Assembly (NCBI GenBank): GCA_023333565.1
Contig: JAJKFH010002273.1
Span: 1,302,001 to 1,366,000 of the forward strand
From: Puffinus mauretanicus
Lineage: Eukaryota; Chordata; Aves; Procellariiformes; Procellariidae
Direction: 5' to 3'
Length of the DNA stretch: 64,000 nt
Of the stretch, positions 1 to 11,700 are shown one piece after another (the first letter of the stretch is position 1; the number at the start of each line of letters is the position of its first letter). Under the pieces are notes generated by a model. It saw only the letters and a program-made list of their open reading frames with translations, was not told the DNA's origin and ran no database searches. Both the position numbers and the translations under genes were made by a program.

Positions 1-597
1 CTCTGATTGCTCCCCTGAGAGCAACTGAATATAAAATAGAGGACAAAACCTGCAACACTGCGGGTCTGTGCAAAATAATAGTTTGCAAGTTAGAATTGAT
101 TTTTGCATTCCAGGGGAATAATCAGCCTGAACACAACAAGCACTGCGATGACAGGCAAGGGCTTACGATGCTGCATAGCATATTTAAGCATTAGTCTATC
201 TGTATGTTCGGTTTACCTGTGGGTTCATAAGGTTATTCCCCCAAAAACGTCACCACAAACCTCCTCAACTTTTCATTTTTGACCATGCATTGAGGATTTT
301 TCACAGGATAAGTGATTTTTCTAGTATTCATGTCTTTTTTTTTTTTTTTTAAATCTTTTTTTTTTAAGCCCTAAAAGACATACCCAGCATACTATCTCCA
401 TCCAGTCAGCTTCTGCTCCAGGACCATTTGATGATGCTAGTTTTTCTAGTCACTCTACACTACAGCTTCTGAGCATTTTGTGACAAGTTTTCTGTAAGAG
501 ATAGCCTTCTCTCAGTCTGTGCTAGACACTTTATAATACTGCATTTCATGAAACAGTATATGGATTGCTGATTTTGGTGCTGTGGTTCCCAAACCAG
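1..597. other. upstream intronic or flanking sequence, no gene seen
   Basis: AT-rich non-coding sequence with no recognisable exon or repeat family, apart from a T-rich run near 335-367. It lies 5' of the ROBO1 signal-peptide exon. Because that exon opens with a splice acceptor, this stretch is probably part of the preceding intron, but the upstream exon is not visible. Confidence 0.5.
335..367. repeat. interrupted poly-T tract
   Basis: Two T homopolymer runs are separated by a short AAATC interruption. It is low-complexity sequence and could be the antisense poly-A tail of an old retroinsertion, but no element body was recognised next to it. Confidence 0.7.
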
Positions 598-2395
598 GAT
601 AACCACAGCTGAGGCAGGGAGGAGATCATTTAGTCCAATGCCCTGCTCAGACCAGGGTCAGCCAGGGCAGGTTGCCCAGGTCTGTGTCTTATCAGATTTT
701 GCATGTAAGGATGGAGTCTCCACGTGTATCTGGGCTGCCTATTCCACTGTCCAATCACCCTCACAGTAGAAAAGTTTTTTCTTATGTTTAAGTGGAATTT
801 CCTGTGTTTCAATTTGTGCCTTTTGTCCTGTCACTGGGCACCATTGAAAAGAGCCTGACTCCCTTTTTTTCATTCCCTCCCAGCAGGTATTTATCCACAT
901 GGATCAGATCCCCCCGAGCCTTCTCTTCTCCTGACTGAACAGTCCCAGCCACTCCCCATATGACAGATGCTCCCACCCCTTAATCATCTTTGTGCCCCTT
1001 TGCTGAATTTGCTCCGCTGTCAGTCTTGTACTGGGGACCCCAACACTAGACCCAGCACTCCACATATGGCCTCACCAGTGCAGAGGAGAGGGGAAGGATC
1101 ACCTCCCTCAACCTGCTGTCAACGCTCTTCCGAGAGCAGCCCAGGATACCTTTGGCCTTCTTTGCTGCAAGGACACATTGCTGACTCAACTTCTTGTCCC
1201 GGAGTCCTTCTTGGCAGAGCTGCTTTCCAGACAGTTCGCCTCTAGTGTGTACTGGTGCCTTGGGTTTTTCCTCACCAGGTGCAGGACTTGGGATTTTCCT
1301 TTGTTGAACTTCATGATTGTCCAGCCTGCAGAGGTCCTTCTGGATAGTGGCACAACCATCTGGTGTATCAGTCACTCCTCCCAGTTTTATGTCATCTGCA
1401 CACGTGCTGAGGGTGTACTCAGTCTCACTGTCCAGGATACTAGTAAAGACATTGAACAGTATTGGACCCAGTAGCAACCCCTGGGGTATACCACAAGGGA
1501 CTAGTCTCCAGCTGGACTTTGTGACACTGATAACAATCCTTTAAGCATGGCAGTTCAGCCAGTTTTCAGTCCACTTCACCCTCTGCCTATCTAGCTTGTA
1601 CTTCATCAGCTTCTTTATGAGGATCATATGGAAGATAGTGCCAAAGGCCTCCTTAACGTCAAGATAAACAACATCCACTGGTCTCCCCTTATCTACCAAG
1701 CTAGTATCTCATCGTAGAAAGCTTTCAGGTTGGTTAAACATGATTTCCTCTTCATAAAACCATGTTGACTACTCCTGATCACCTTCTTGTCCTTCCATGC
1801 GTATGGAGATGGTCTCCAGAATAGGTTCATCCATCACCTTCTCAGGGATCGAGATGAGGCTGACGGGCCTGCTCTTCCCTGGAGCCTTCATCCTGAAGAT
1901 AGGGGTGACATTTGTTTTCTTCCTCAGGAATCTCTTCTGATCATCACAACCTTTCAAAGGTAATCAAGAGTGGCCTCGCAGTGACATTGGCCAGCTCCCT
2001 GAGCTCTCATGGGTGCATCCTGTCAGGTCCCAGGGACTGGTGTGTGTGTCCAGGTAGTGTAAGTGCTCCCTAACCTGATCCTCCTCCACTGAGAGCAAGT
2101 CTTCCTTAGTCCAGACTTCCCCTCGGGTTTCAGGTGCCTGGGATTCCTGAAAGCTGGTCTTTCCAACAAAAACTGAGATAAAAGAAGGCATCAAATACCT
2201 CAGCCTTTTCCATGTCTTTTGTCCTCAGGTCCCCCACCTCATTTTCCCTGGTTTTCCTTTTGCTGCTTACGTACTTGTAGAAGTCCCTCTTGTTGCCCTT
2301 CACATACCTTCCCAGACTGACCTCCAGGTGGGCTTTGGCTTTCCTCACCCCAGCCCTGCACACTCGGACAGTGTCTCTATATGGCTCCTGGCACA
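598..2395 (-). mobile_element. degraded CR1 LINE, 5'-truncated, antisense to ROBO1
   Basis: On the minus strand the CR1 ORF2 (the non-LTR retrotransposon protein with endonuclease and reverse transcriptase) can be followed in several broken frames. From 2363 downward comes the linker before the reverse transcriptase, with R-D-F-Y-K-Y-V. Around 1957-1769 is the R-P-V-S-L-I-S-I-P-E-K-V block. Around 1477 is L-G-P-I-L-F-N-V-F, followed by an A-D-D-I-K-L-G-G catalytic-loop motif. Below 1240 come the thumb and C-terminal parts, with A-A-K-K-A-K-G-I-L-G. Stops and frameshifts occur throughout, so it is dead. The endonuclease end and the terminal 8-base repeats of the 3' end are missing, and the exact borders are uncertain by tens of bases. 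It resembles CR1 of birds; the subfamily is not resolved. Confidence 0.9.
1046..1477 (-). pseudogene. CR1 ORF2 reverse-transcriptase fragment
   Basis: This is the longest open piece within the CR1 copy, 143 codons. It begins with L-L-G-P-I-L-F-N-V-F and continues to A-D-D-I-K-L-G-G, which corresponds to the F-A-D-D-T-K-L-G-G motif of CR1 reverse transcriptase. One of the catalytic aspartates is therefore still visible, but Phe is replaced by Cys in front of it. Both ends run into frame breaks, so no functional enzyme is expected. Overlapping open stretches on the + strand here are shadows of this element. Confidence 0.8.
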
Positions 2396-5300
2396 GCAGG
2401 CAGAAAAGGCAGAGAGCAGTAAGCGCTCAGTAACCTAATTTGACTCCTTGAGAGAGACCAACAGTCTGGGGGTCAGGCAGGGGCAGGAGCCTGCAGAGCA
2501 CTGTCAGTTTTCTTGAGTGGCCCCAATTCACAGAACAATTGGAAATCATTGTTTTACAGTTAATGGGATTGTTTGGGTGCTTTGGGTTTTTGTTTTGGTT
2601 TTTTATTTTCTTTCTCTTTTCCTTAACACTCCATTTCATGCTTCATACCTTGCATTGCACATTTATTGCATTATAAATATATTGCTTCCTTACGCAGAAA
2701 TCATGTTCTGTTGCTCACTGTCTCTCCTATGCACTCCTCCCTGAGGAAAACTTCTTTGTTAAAGTTGTCCCTTATTCAAAATTAATCTCAGCTTATATAG
2801 CCAGACACATGAAGGAAACGTTCGAGATTAGCACAACTTCTGGTAGAGAGATTGTTTATGAGACTGAGGCTGGTGGGAGAAAAGATGTTTCTTTTGTCAT
2901 AAGTTTGGCTCCTACACTGAGCTTTTATGTGTAAGCAGCAGAGTAGAGGGTATTTAGGGTTTAGGCTACAGCTTATGTCACATACCACAGTTTGTCAGGC
3001 TGATACTGCTGTTTGGGTTTCTGCTGCAGTCTTTCAGTACGAGTGGATGAACATGGGCACAGCTTTTTTTTTTTTTTCTTCCCATTGAATTATACTAGAT
3101 GAACTATTCCTATGGTACTGCTTAGGCAGTAAATATACCATACAGAGAATCAAGTCAGTTAAAATCTATGTAAGACTGTTTTACACGTAAGTTTGTCACC
3201 TGCCAGCTTAGAAACGTAAATTGAGCACATTCAATCCATTACTATTATTATTAATTATTTTGCTCTTGGTTTTTCTCACTGCATTTAAAAAAAAAACAAA
3301 CCAGCTTAAAATAAGTAAAGTATAAATCTTGCATCATAATTGTTAAAACTGACCTAACAATTGGTTCTAAAAAAGCAAATGTTTTGGAATACTAAAAGAT
3401 TAAATAAGGTGAGCTTCATGAATGTCTGCTGAAACTTCACTGAAAGGATCACAGTCCAGATCCATAGATGCTCTATACTGATAACTACTCTGGTTTAAAT
3501 AGATTTATATTTTTTTAGCTGCTTTGATCTTAGTAGAGTTGATTTACTTTATAACAGAAAAGGAGCTGGCCAGACTTTTTTCCCCTAGTTCATCAACTCT
3601 CTGTCATTCTTGCTCCTAAATGGAAACAGTTGAGACAATGTATGGCAGTGCTTCCTTCTCATCCTCCTGAAACTCCAAATAAATTTAGTTTAACAAAGAC
3701 AGGATGTTTAAAATAGTAGAGGGAAGTTCTCAATTTCAGTGATATATAACTTTACTGATGATAATGTACAGGAAGAGTAAGTTCAGACGTAGTGTCAGTC
3801 TAAACAGAGATGACCAGTTAACTGGGTGTCCAGCTAATAGACATTAGGACTTTATAACAAAAGGATTGAAAGTATGGGAAGGTCCATCCAATATCAGCAG
3901 GCCTAAATGTATGATAAACTTTAAAAATTTTCTGCATTCAAAATGAGTCAACATTGCTTCAAAAGGAAGATTTTCTATTTTTACTGCTTTCAGTGAAATT
4001 TTGCCAGTCCACTCCAAAATGGCCTTTGGGTACAGAGCAAATCAAAATTCTTTCTCATCCTGTAGGTAAACAATCTTCTTTAGCATAATATTCACCAAAG
4101 TGCATAGATTTTATAAAGGGAAGTTATTTTTACAAGTTAGAATCTTAATTACCTGGCTTTTGTGTCCTTTTTTTCTATTCCACATACTGTCAAAATCTAG
4201 TCTTACCAAGCCTGGTTACCAGAGAAGCAACAATAATAATCAAATTGTAAAAAAAAAAGGGAAAAAAATGAAAAGAAAACCAGCATTGGTTCTGGTTTTA
4301 TCTCAGTGTCTTTGCCTCTGCTGCTGAATGCTGCACTGGCTATAGTGATAAATAGCACTATACTTGGGAAGTGGAAGAAAATAATTGATTAGACCCTTTC
4401 CCTGCGTTTACCATAGTGCTTCTTTCCCCTCTAGGTTTGTGCAGTTTAATTTGCCATTGATTCTTTAATGATTATAATGTCATAGAGGAGCCAGTGTTTA
4501 TCTTCATTGCGCACTCTGGACAACTCATTGGACCTGAATCTTTTCTTGCACATTCTGGTGTAGATCAGCAGTCGTTTGATACGGAGTTAAGCGAGGTCTC
4601 AGGCCAGCTGAAGCTTATATGGCGAGTGCATCCTTCTTCTGTCACTGGCAACATCTAATTAGTGCCAGTCCTTATTCTGCAATATTAGCTTTGTATTTCA
4701 GACACTGAAAGACTAATTGCAGAGAAGGGCCAAACACAGAAACATTTAGCTCAGTTATTATGATCAAAAAGTTAAATGTTATGACACTGAGAAATTTGTA
4801 TATGAATAGAAGTTCTAAATGCATGTGGCAGGATAATTCATGGGCTTTTAGTATGTACGAAGGGAAGCAGTGTTTTAAATTGCCAGCTGAATCCCTTTGG
4901 TTGTGATACTTCTGTGGGTTTCTTCCACTCTAAGTGTAGTACTTGAATTGCAGACTATGGCAGTAGACTATGATAAGAAAGACCTTGTTTCTCTTCTCTG
5001 AAAACCATTTTCCATTCTGACGATGTCTTTTTCTTCTTTATCTTCCCTGTGATCAGGGCTACTATTTCAGAAGAAAGCACTATACTCCAAATATAGAGAA
5101 TTATCCTCCTATTCAGGATTGTTTTCAAGGAATATCTACAAGAATTGTTTTTAAACTGTAGACTAAAAAGCTTTGTTTTCATATTAAAATTATCTGGCTT
5201 CATTAATACCATCTTCACTGAATTTTCTGTAAAATAATGTTTTTAATAACACTGAAATAATTTCAGGTTTTAGAATTAAATATTGTATTTCAAACATAAA

Positions 5301-5548
5301 ACACAAGCATAATTAGAGGGCAGAAGAGGTTTTAACAAACAAGCCAGGCAGTTAACGTCTGAGCTCCCTGTGGGGCTCCGTCACATACAAAGGGATTAAA
5401 AAGAAGTCATAGTCTACCGATCAAGTAAATGGAATAGAGAGGTATGGAAAAGACAAAACTTTGGATTCATGCATGGGCTGCCTTCACAGGTAGGGCAAGT
5501 GCCATAGAGTATGTTGCTGGGATTCATCTCCCCGCCCAGCTTTATGGT
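2396..5548. other. non-coding, probably intronic, mostly unique sequence
   Basis: No exon, RNA gene or recognisable transposon is seen. Open stretches here are short and AT-driven. There are small homopolymer tracts, for example T runs near 3066 and A runs near 4250. The part around 4470-4740 is less AT-rich, keeps several CpGs and has a CTAATTAG core at 4655-4662. It is listed among the findings as a possible conserved element. Confidence 0.5.
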
Positions 5549-6282
5549 TGTGGTGGGTTACCCTTGGCTAAAGAGCAAAATTTATTGCTGATTACAATAG
5601 AGTTGGATGGTGAGAAAGACAAAAACTAAAACACACCCCACACCCCTACACCCCCCGTTTTTCCTAGGCTCAACTTCACCCCTTCATCCCCAACTCCTTT
5701 ACTTCTGCCGCCCCCCGTCCTTTCCCTGGAGTGGTGCAGGGGGATGGGGAATGGGAGGTTGCGGTCAGTCCATAACAGCTCTTCTCTGCTTCTCCTTCTT
5801 CCTCCTCACACTTCTCCCCTGCTCCAGCGTGGGTTGTTCCCACAGGCTGCAGTCCTTCAGGATAAACCTGCTCCTGTGTGGGCTCTCCACAGGCCGCAGC
5901 TTCCTTCAGTGCACGTCCACCTGCTCCAGGCTGGAGTCCTTCACGGGCTGCAGTGTGGATATCTGCTCCAGCATGGTCCTCTCCACGAGCTGCAGAGGAA
6001 TCTGCTCTGGCACCTGGAGCACCTCCTCCCCCTCCTCCTGGTGTTGCCTCTCCTGTTTCTGACCCTTTTTTTTCCCTATTCCTCTGCCTATCTGGCTTTT
6101 TGCCCTTTCTTACACAGGCTTTCCCAGAGGTACTATCAGCTTGGCAGACAGGCTCAGCTGTGCCCTGCGGTGGGTCTGCTGGAGCCGGCTGTGTCTGGCA
6201 CTGGGCAGCCCCTGGCCTCCTCTCAGCGAGGTCACCCTGCAGCACCCCCTCTACCAGCACCTTGCCACATAAACCCAATACA
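5549..6282 (-). mobile_element. solo LTR of an avian endogenous retrovirus
   Basis: This GC-rich block of about 734 bp reads on the minus strand from TGTATTGGGTTTA to TAACCCACCACA. It therefore has the TG...CA ends expected of an LTR. Inside are repeated phrases such as GGGCTGCAG, CTCCAG and TCCTTCA on the + strand, and a long C-rich stretch. I recognise these as part of a common bird LTR family, though I cannot fix the ERV class or the library name. No gag, pol or env sequence adjoins it, so it is probably a solo LTR left by recombination. The flanking bases (ATGGT left, ATTTG right) do not form a clear target-site duplication, which fits an old insertion. A 205-codon minus-strand open frame at 5676-6293 reflects GC-rich composition and is not a viral protein. 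Confidence 0.8.
5581..5586 (-). promoter_or_regulatory. possible polyadenylation signal in the LTR
   Basis: TTTATT on the + strand reads AATAAA on the minus strand, about 32 bases before the minus-strand 3' end of the LTR. The position suits the LTR's own polyadenylation signal. It is only a hexamer match in an AT-rich patch, and no usage can be inferred. Confidence 0.35.
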
Positions 6283-8577
6283 ATTTGCTCCACAAATCAA
6301 ATTCTACTCCAGAATGTGTGATCTTAAATCCTGTTGGTTTCAGTAGGAGTTGTGTCCTGCCACTGGATGGGAACACTTAGACTCTTCTTAAATCTTTGAG
6401 TCCTTGAATGATTTTGCAACATGTATTAATGAAATGATTCTTTCACATTGATGTATATTGTGTGAGCACCTCACATTATAATGACAAAGTAAATCCTTAA
6501 CTGAAAGTGTTATTTTTTTCTTTGGTGAACCAAATTCAATGGGCTGCCTCATCAGCTTTCAACTGGAAACAACATTCAATCTTGTATTTACAGGGAGAAA
6601 GAACAGATGAAGAAACTGTGGGAATCTGAAGCCAACGTGGTAAATAGTTTCATACAGCAAGCCTGTATGACTATACAGAGAAAGAGATCGATATTCTAAA
6701 GGCCTGAAGCTGCAAATCCTCATTTCAGATTTCAGTCTTGGAGTCATATCATGAATAGCATTTAGGGCAGCATGTAACACCTTGGCCATTAATTGCCGTT
6801 AACTCTGCCATTAAGAGCTGTCAAGCTGTTTGCAACAGAAGAGCAGTCATACAAGTGATAGGGGAAATTAAAAGAATGGAAATGGAAGGAACTGTTTTTT
6901 TGTGTGCAGTGCAGATGAAGTGAGAAAAATGAAGAAAAAATATTTTGTAGGATTCAGGTAATAGCAGTAGTAGGAAACAGAGTATTATTATTTCTGGTTG
7001 CTGAGATAATAGAAAGCGCCGGTATAACACAAGAAGCAAATGTAAAATGCAGCATGTGTAGGTGATTGAATCTATTTGTACTTAACTTATTTATGCATTT
7101 TTGAACATCCAAAAGTATCAGATGACACCGAAATACTCCCAGTAACGATACAACTCTTCTATCTGCAGTCATTAAACATATATTAGGTTTACAGCTGAAA
7201 ATTCTCTGTCCCAGCAGACTGAAGAAGTGACTGATGGCACCACAGGTTTTTTCACTGCTGCAATTCTGTCTGCTGGCATTTGGGTGATATAGGAGTCATA
7301 ATCCAAACTGTTCATCTCTGAGTATACATTCTTAGCTACAAGGGGAACGAGTACGAGGAGAAAGAAATGAGAAGTGCAGTTGTAACATTATCAGGGTCTA
7401 ACATAGTTATTTATTGTTGGAGTAGAGCTTCATGCATCAGCCTGCTTCACATTTACATTTGTGTTTGGTGGTCTCTAATTGTTGGTTAGGGTCAGGCAAT
7501 TGTGCACATCTGGTAACTTGACAGACACTTAAAATAGCGTCTCTTTTGCCATCAAGAACTTGACATGAACCCCAGATACTCTGCAATATATTGGACATTG
7601 CAGTCACACACATTTTGGTTTGTATTGAGATAAAGGCCCTTATCAAAAAGAACTAAAACAACAAAACAAAACACTAAACGCATTTATTTAGATTGTGTGT
7701 ATTTAATTAAAGAGATTGTCTAAAAAACATGTTACTGTTTCTAGAAACCTATGTTCATCTAAAAAACACTGTAAGCTTTTTAGAAACCTATAGAGGAAAG
7801 GCATTTTGAACAGGTTGGTATGCTGTAAACAAAGCTTGAGGAGTTCTGGCAAAGTCCGTACTAAGCACTAACGTAACTGAAGTATAAGAAGAGAGTAGAA
7901 TGAGCAGAGATAATTTTTCAACAGTGGTGGAATTGTGAATACTTTTCAACCTACAGTTGTGGTGGTCAGAAAAATGAGTGTAAAAGTCATATTTTGATTC
8001 AAAAGATTTTCTTCCTTCATAAGATTCCATTTTCCTGCCAGTCAGATGAAAATTTTCTGCCCTTAAGAACACAGAAACTCACCAGAAAGTTACCTTAACT
8101 GTTCAAATTATTACTGGGTAAAATTATCCCTAATCCGCATTCAGCAAAACACCATGTCATAAGAAGAGGACTAGTGTAAAGTTTTAACCCTGCTTGTATA
8201 GAAACCTGAATAGCGTTGAAGCATTTTCAACTTAGCCAAGTGTTTAAGTATTTCCTTGAACTGGGGTGGATTAAACCTACGCTGAATTATCTTGCTGAAC
8301 TGAGCAATTTCTTTAATAACTTGGGTTACGTGACCAAACAACATGCAGCACTTTAAAATATACCTGTGCACTATGGGGCTCCTCATGTCTCCCTTTAAAA
8401 CATCTGTTTCAGGCTTGTCTGCTCAGCAAGGATAGTTAATATTCTGGTTGTGGTTTAGAACTTCCTAATTGTTAGAAAATTTAACATTATTTTAATAGCT
8501 AAAACTGTATTGAAACCAGCATACTTCATAGAATTACACTGGGCAAAAATATTTGGAAGTACCTTAAATTTATCATT
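6283..8577. other. non-coding sequence between LTR and ROBO1 exon
   Basis: AT-rich sequence without recognisable exons or transposons. It contains a small two-copy tandem repeat at 7719-7791. No CpG island or core promoter is evident in the kilobase before 8613. Together with the splice acceptor, this suggests that the ROBO1 promoter serving this exon is located elsewhere. Confidence 0.5.
7719..7791. repeat. two-copy imperfect tandem repeat, period about 39 bp
   Basis: Both units begin TCTAAAAAACA (7719 and 7758) and end TAGAAACCTAT, with a diverged middle of about a dozen bases. This is a local duplication in non-coding sequence. Confidence 0.8.
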
Positions 8578-8612
8578 AATTTGTCTGTCCTTATTTCCAT
8601 TGTGTATTGCAG
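8578..8612 (+). promoter_or_regulatory. ROBO1: splice acceptor region of the ROBO1 exon
   Basis: A moderately pyrimidine-rich tract ends in TGTATTGCAG, with the AG at 8611-8612. It implies an upstream 5' UTR exon joined at 8613. An in-frame TAA at 8645-8647 shows that no coding sequence enters this exon in the ROBO1 frame. Confidence 0.7.
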
Positions 8613-8665
8613 GTAACATTTACGTTAGTGCTGCTGAGCTGGTGTAATGCAAAGAAGGACACACC
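8613..8665 (+). other. ROBO1: 5' UTR part of ROBO1 exon, with out-of-frame upstream ATG
   Basis: These 53 bases lie between the acceptor and the ROBO1 ATG. They hold an in-frame stop (TAA, 8645-8647) that fixes 8666 as the first usable in-frame ATG. An upstream ATG at 8647-8649 overlaps that stop. It has G at -3, is shifted by one base relative to ROBO1, and stays open to the end of the exon. The exon start is inferred from the AG and has not been confirmed by transcript data. Confidence 0.65.
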
Positions 8666-8753
8666 ATGAAATGGAAACATTATCCTTTTTTGGTCATAGT
8701 AGCTGTATTCAGCCTTTCCAGATGCCATCAGTTACTGGGTCAGCTCATTCCAG
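8666..8753 (+). CDS. ROBO1: ROBO1 first coding exon: signal peptide of the long isoform
   Basis: ROBO1 is a single-pass receptor with immunoglobulin and fibronectin domains that binds SLIT ligands and steers axons and migrating cells. Only its N-terminus is here: 29 codons plus one base. Residues 1-5 are MKWKH, then after a Tyr comes PFLV and a hydrophobic core (I-V-A-V-F-S-L). The exon ends G-Q-L-I-P with a phase-1 break at CCA-G|GTAGGT. From memory, the human long isoform has the same length, opens MKWKH-x-PFLV, ends Q-L-I-P and continues with Asp, which the leftover G would begin. Signal cleavage is expected just before Gln26. The start is supported by A at -3 and an in-frame stop 21 bases upstream. 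No second coding exon was found in the remaining 55 kb. ROBO2 starts differently, so it is less likely. Confidence 0.9.
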
Positions 8754-8759
8754 GTAGGT
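8754..8759 (+). promoter_or_regulatory. ROBO1: splice donor of the ROBO1 signal-peptide exon
   Basis: CAG|GTAGGT is close to the vertebrate donor consensus. It interrupts the codon after its first base (phase 1), as expected if the next exon begins with the rest of an Asp codon. Confidence 0.85.
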
Positions 8760-11700
8760 ACCTTTTATTTAAACATAAATGTTCATGTTTTTATGAATCA
8801 TTTTTATGCTGTCTGTGTGAATATGTGCATGTATATAACTGAAGTTCTTTCTCCATGTATTTGTGTGTGTGTGTAGTTAAGAAATTTATGAGCATATCTG
8901 CATATTTAAAACACAGAATTTAGTAAGTGCTATATTGTCTATGCTGCAATGAGTTGCTTTTTTTGATTGCAAAGGAAAATATAGAAAAGGAGTGGCCTAA
9001 AAATATGAGTACGAGAAGGTTAAGGTGGCTTTTAATGCATTCCTTTGATTGGCACGGTTGGTGGAGGGGAGAAATACAGAGTGCAGAAACAGACTTGAAT
9101 ATCAAAGAGAATAGGAAATCTGTAGAGAACCTTCCTGAAGAAGAAGGAAGATAGCAGGAACTGTGAAATAGCTTAAATTTCCAGTGAAATCTTAGAGATC
9201 AGGGATCATCCTGGTGTTTGCGTATGGCAAGTCTTACTAGTGCAGAGAGGAGTAGTAAGCGTGTATAAAAATGGCAAGATACTATCCAACTTTAAAGAGA
9301 AGGTGGTGGTAAAATAGGTAACCTGTGTCACTAGATCAGTGAACAGTGGATTTTTATTGAAGTAACATACAGGAAACAAAATCTGTTTTGTTGTGTTGGG
9401 GTTTTTTTTAAGAATAAATCTGTAAAAACAGCTTCTGAGTCATTCTGGATCATCTTCAGTATTTGTTAGGAAAAACCCAAACAAACTTTGATCAGTACTG
9501 CTAATAATGTACAATCTTTCAGTAAAATGTAGGAAAACACAACAGACATCTAAAAAAGAAAGTGACATGCTGATTTTTGGTGGTTGTTTTTTCTGTTTTG
9601 CATCTGAATAATAATGTGGAAGACTGTTGGCTGGATTTCTACGTTGAATAGAGTGTGCGTGCAGAATTTTGTGGCTATGCAATTCTTCTCCATATATCCA
9701 TGGGCAACTAGGTCAAATGTAAGCTACTGGATAAAAAGAGAAAGGAAAAGGTTTTTTCCTTCAAGGGTTTGTTGACTTGTAATGAATGGTGGTTCATGGA
9801 AAGTAAATTAAGGAAATGAATTGATACTGTTGTGTCGTCCCCCGGTTTTGTTGGTTTCAAATGCATTATGTAGGAGATGCAAAAAGACTGCAGAATAAAG
9901 GAAGATGTAAGTTAAAATTATCATTTTAAAAGTTTGACCTTGGACTTCAAACATAATTTCGAAGCAATTTACCTGTCACAAAGACATCTACCGCTCTTTT
10001 TAAAAGGAACGCCTGCAGATCCAAATGTATTTGCATGATAGCTACCTCCATCCACTTGCATTGGTTTCAATTTAGTCATAGTTTTGTAGACTCTACTAAA
10101 AAGGCTGTTTGCATTGTATTACTTTTTCCATCAAATTAGTTTCAGAATAAAATCACAGGTGGCATTTTGACTTTGTCTCTGCTTTGTAATTTTCATCACA
10201 GACCTCAGACTTGAACCAAGAGATTACTCTACTTGGCCAGACATCAGTGTGCTCAGCTTTGCTGGCAGGGTGCCAGGAGTGTGATTATCACAAAAGATCA
10301 AATAAAGCAGGATTTTTTTTTTCCCTTTAAGCAGTTCATCTATTCATTTTGCTCTTTTCATGTCTTTCCGTTACAAAGACATGTCTCTCTTTTATTTATT
10401 TATTTTTTTTTTTTAAATGCACAGAAAGAGAGAAACCTGTGCAAAATCTGAAACTTTTTCCTCCATTTAATGGGGGAAGAAAGAAAAAATGGTTCTTTGG
10501 AATTCTGCTGTATCCATAAAAATATCAATAGAGCAATAGGTAACAGCTTTTTCTAAGGATTGCTAAAAGCACTAAGCAGCTAAAATGTCTGTGGTTGTAG
10601 TACTACTAAAGTAAGTGTGTTATTTCAATAAAAACCATGCTTTCAAAATAACAGATTCAAGGACATTATTTTTAGATCATGTTATTAGAAACCTTTAAAA
10701 AATGAAATTTTATGGTTTCAAACTCTCCAATTCTGTCTTATCTAAAAATTGAAAATTGTACCAACTTATTGATGACATAGCTTTAATTTCATATGACAAA
10801 CTATCAAAAATGTGTTAAAGCTTACTCTCAGAACTGGAATTTTCAACTTCAGTAAAACGTGATGAAATTTAATGAAGGTCTTATAACTTTGAAACATTTA
10901 TTGTAGTTTTTGCTGAATCTTTTCATATATTCTGTTGAGTCTCACTCTTTTGCATATGAGGTCCACAGGGAAGTACTGTCTCCCCCCTTTATTAAAATCA
11001 CGGCTGAGCCTTTCATCTCATGTCATTACATCTTACCTCTAATTCACATATAAAATACACTCACAATTCCACTATGACTGTCTCCTGAGGCATAAAGTAT
11101 CTCTGCCTTGGCAAATCTTTATTTAATCAGGAGTTGAACATTATCTGTGAAAGATGTGATTTTTCTTTCCAGTTGCTCTGCATATGTAAAAGCTAGAAAA
11201 CTTGATAGTTGATTTTAAAGTGCACTGATCTAAGAAAACATGGCATTAACTAATGCTATATTATGTTTAGATTCATACGTTGAGCTCTATGTTTTCAGTT
11301 AAGTCACTGAAGTGTTTTAAAGTTACCAGTTACTACATTGTTAAAAAACCATAGAAGAACTATAAATTCCACATGCAACAAAAGATTTTAATAATTTAAA
11401 CTGAGTTGGGTTTTTTTGGGTTTTTTTTTGTTTTTTTTTAAACATCAATAGAAATGAGTGCAAGCTTTCAGATTTGTGGTCTGTTAATAAAGCCAGTAGG
11501 AGCATTCCTCATGGATTTGGTTGGGCTTGGGATCAGGTCCTTTAGCAGGGAGTATTGTGGAAGTGCCGTCCATCTGAACTGGAACAGATGCCAGATATGT
11601 GAGATCTAGTCAATCCTTGAACTTTACAGAGATATGCAGACGAAGAAAGCCTCGTAAAACCATGTAATGACAAATTTTGAATGTTCCTGGTAGATTATTA

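Noticed and set aside
1046..1544. Several + strand open frames of 75-98 codons
   Set aside because: They lie inside the minus-strand CR1 copy and are shadow frames.
5676..6293. 205-codon minus-strand frame plus long + strand frames in the same block
   Set aside because: The block is a GC-rich LTR. Stops are rare because of composition, the peptide is low-complexity (A, G, E, P rich) and has no retroviral motif.
8927..9154. 75-codon + frame just after the ROBO1 exon
   Set aside because: It starts beyond a strong donor, is lysine- and glutamate-rich by AT composition, and does not resemble ROBO1.
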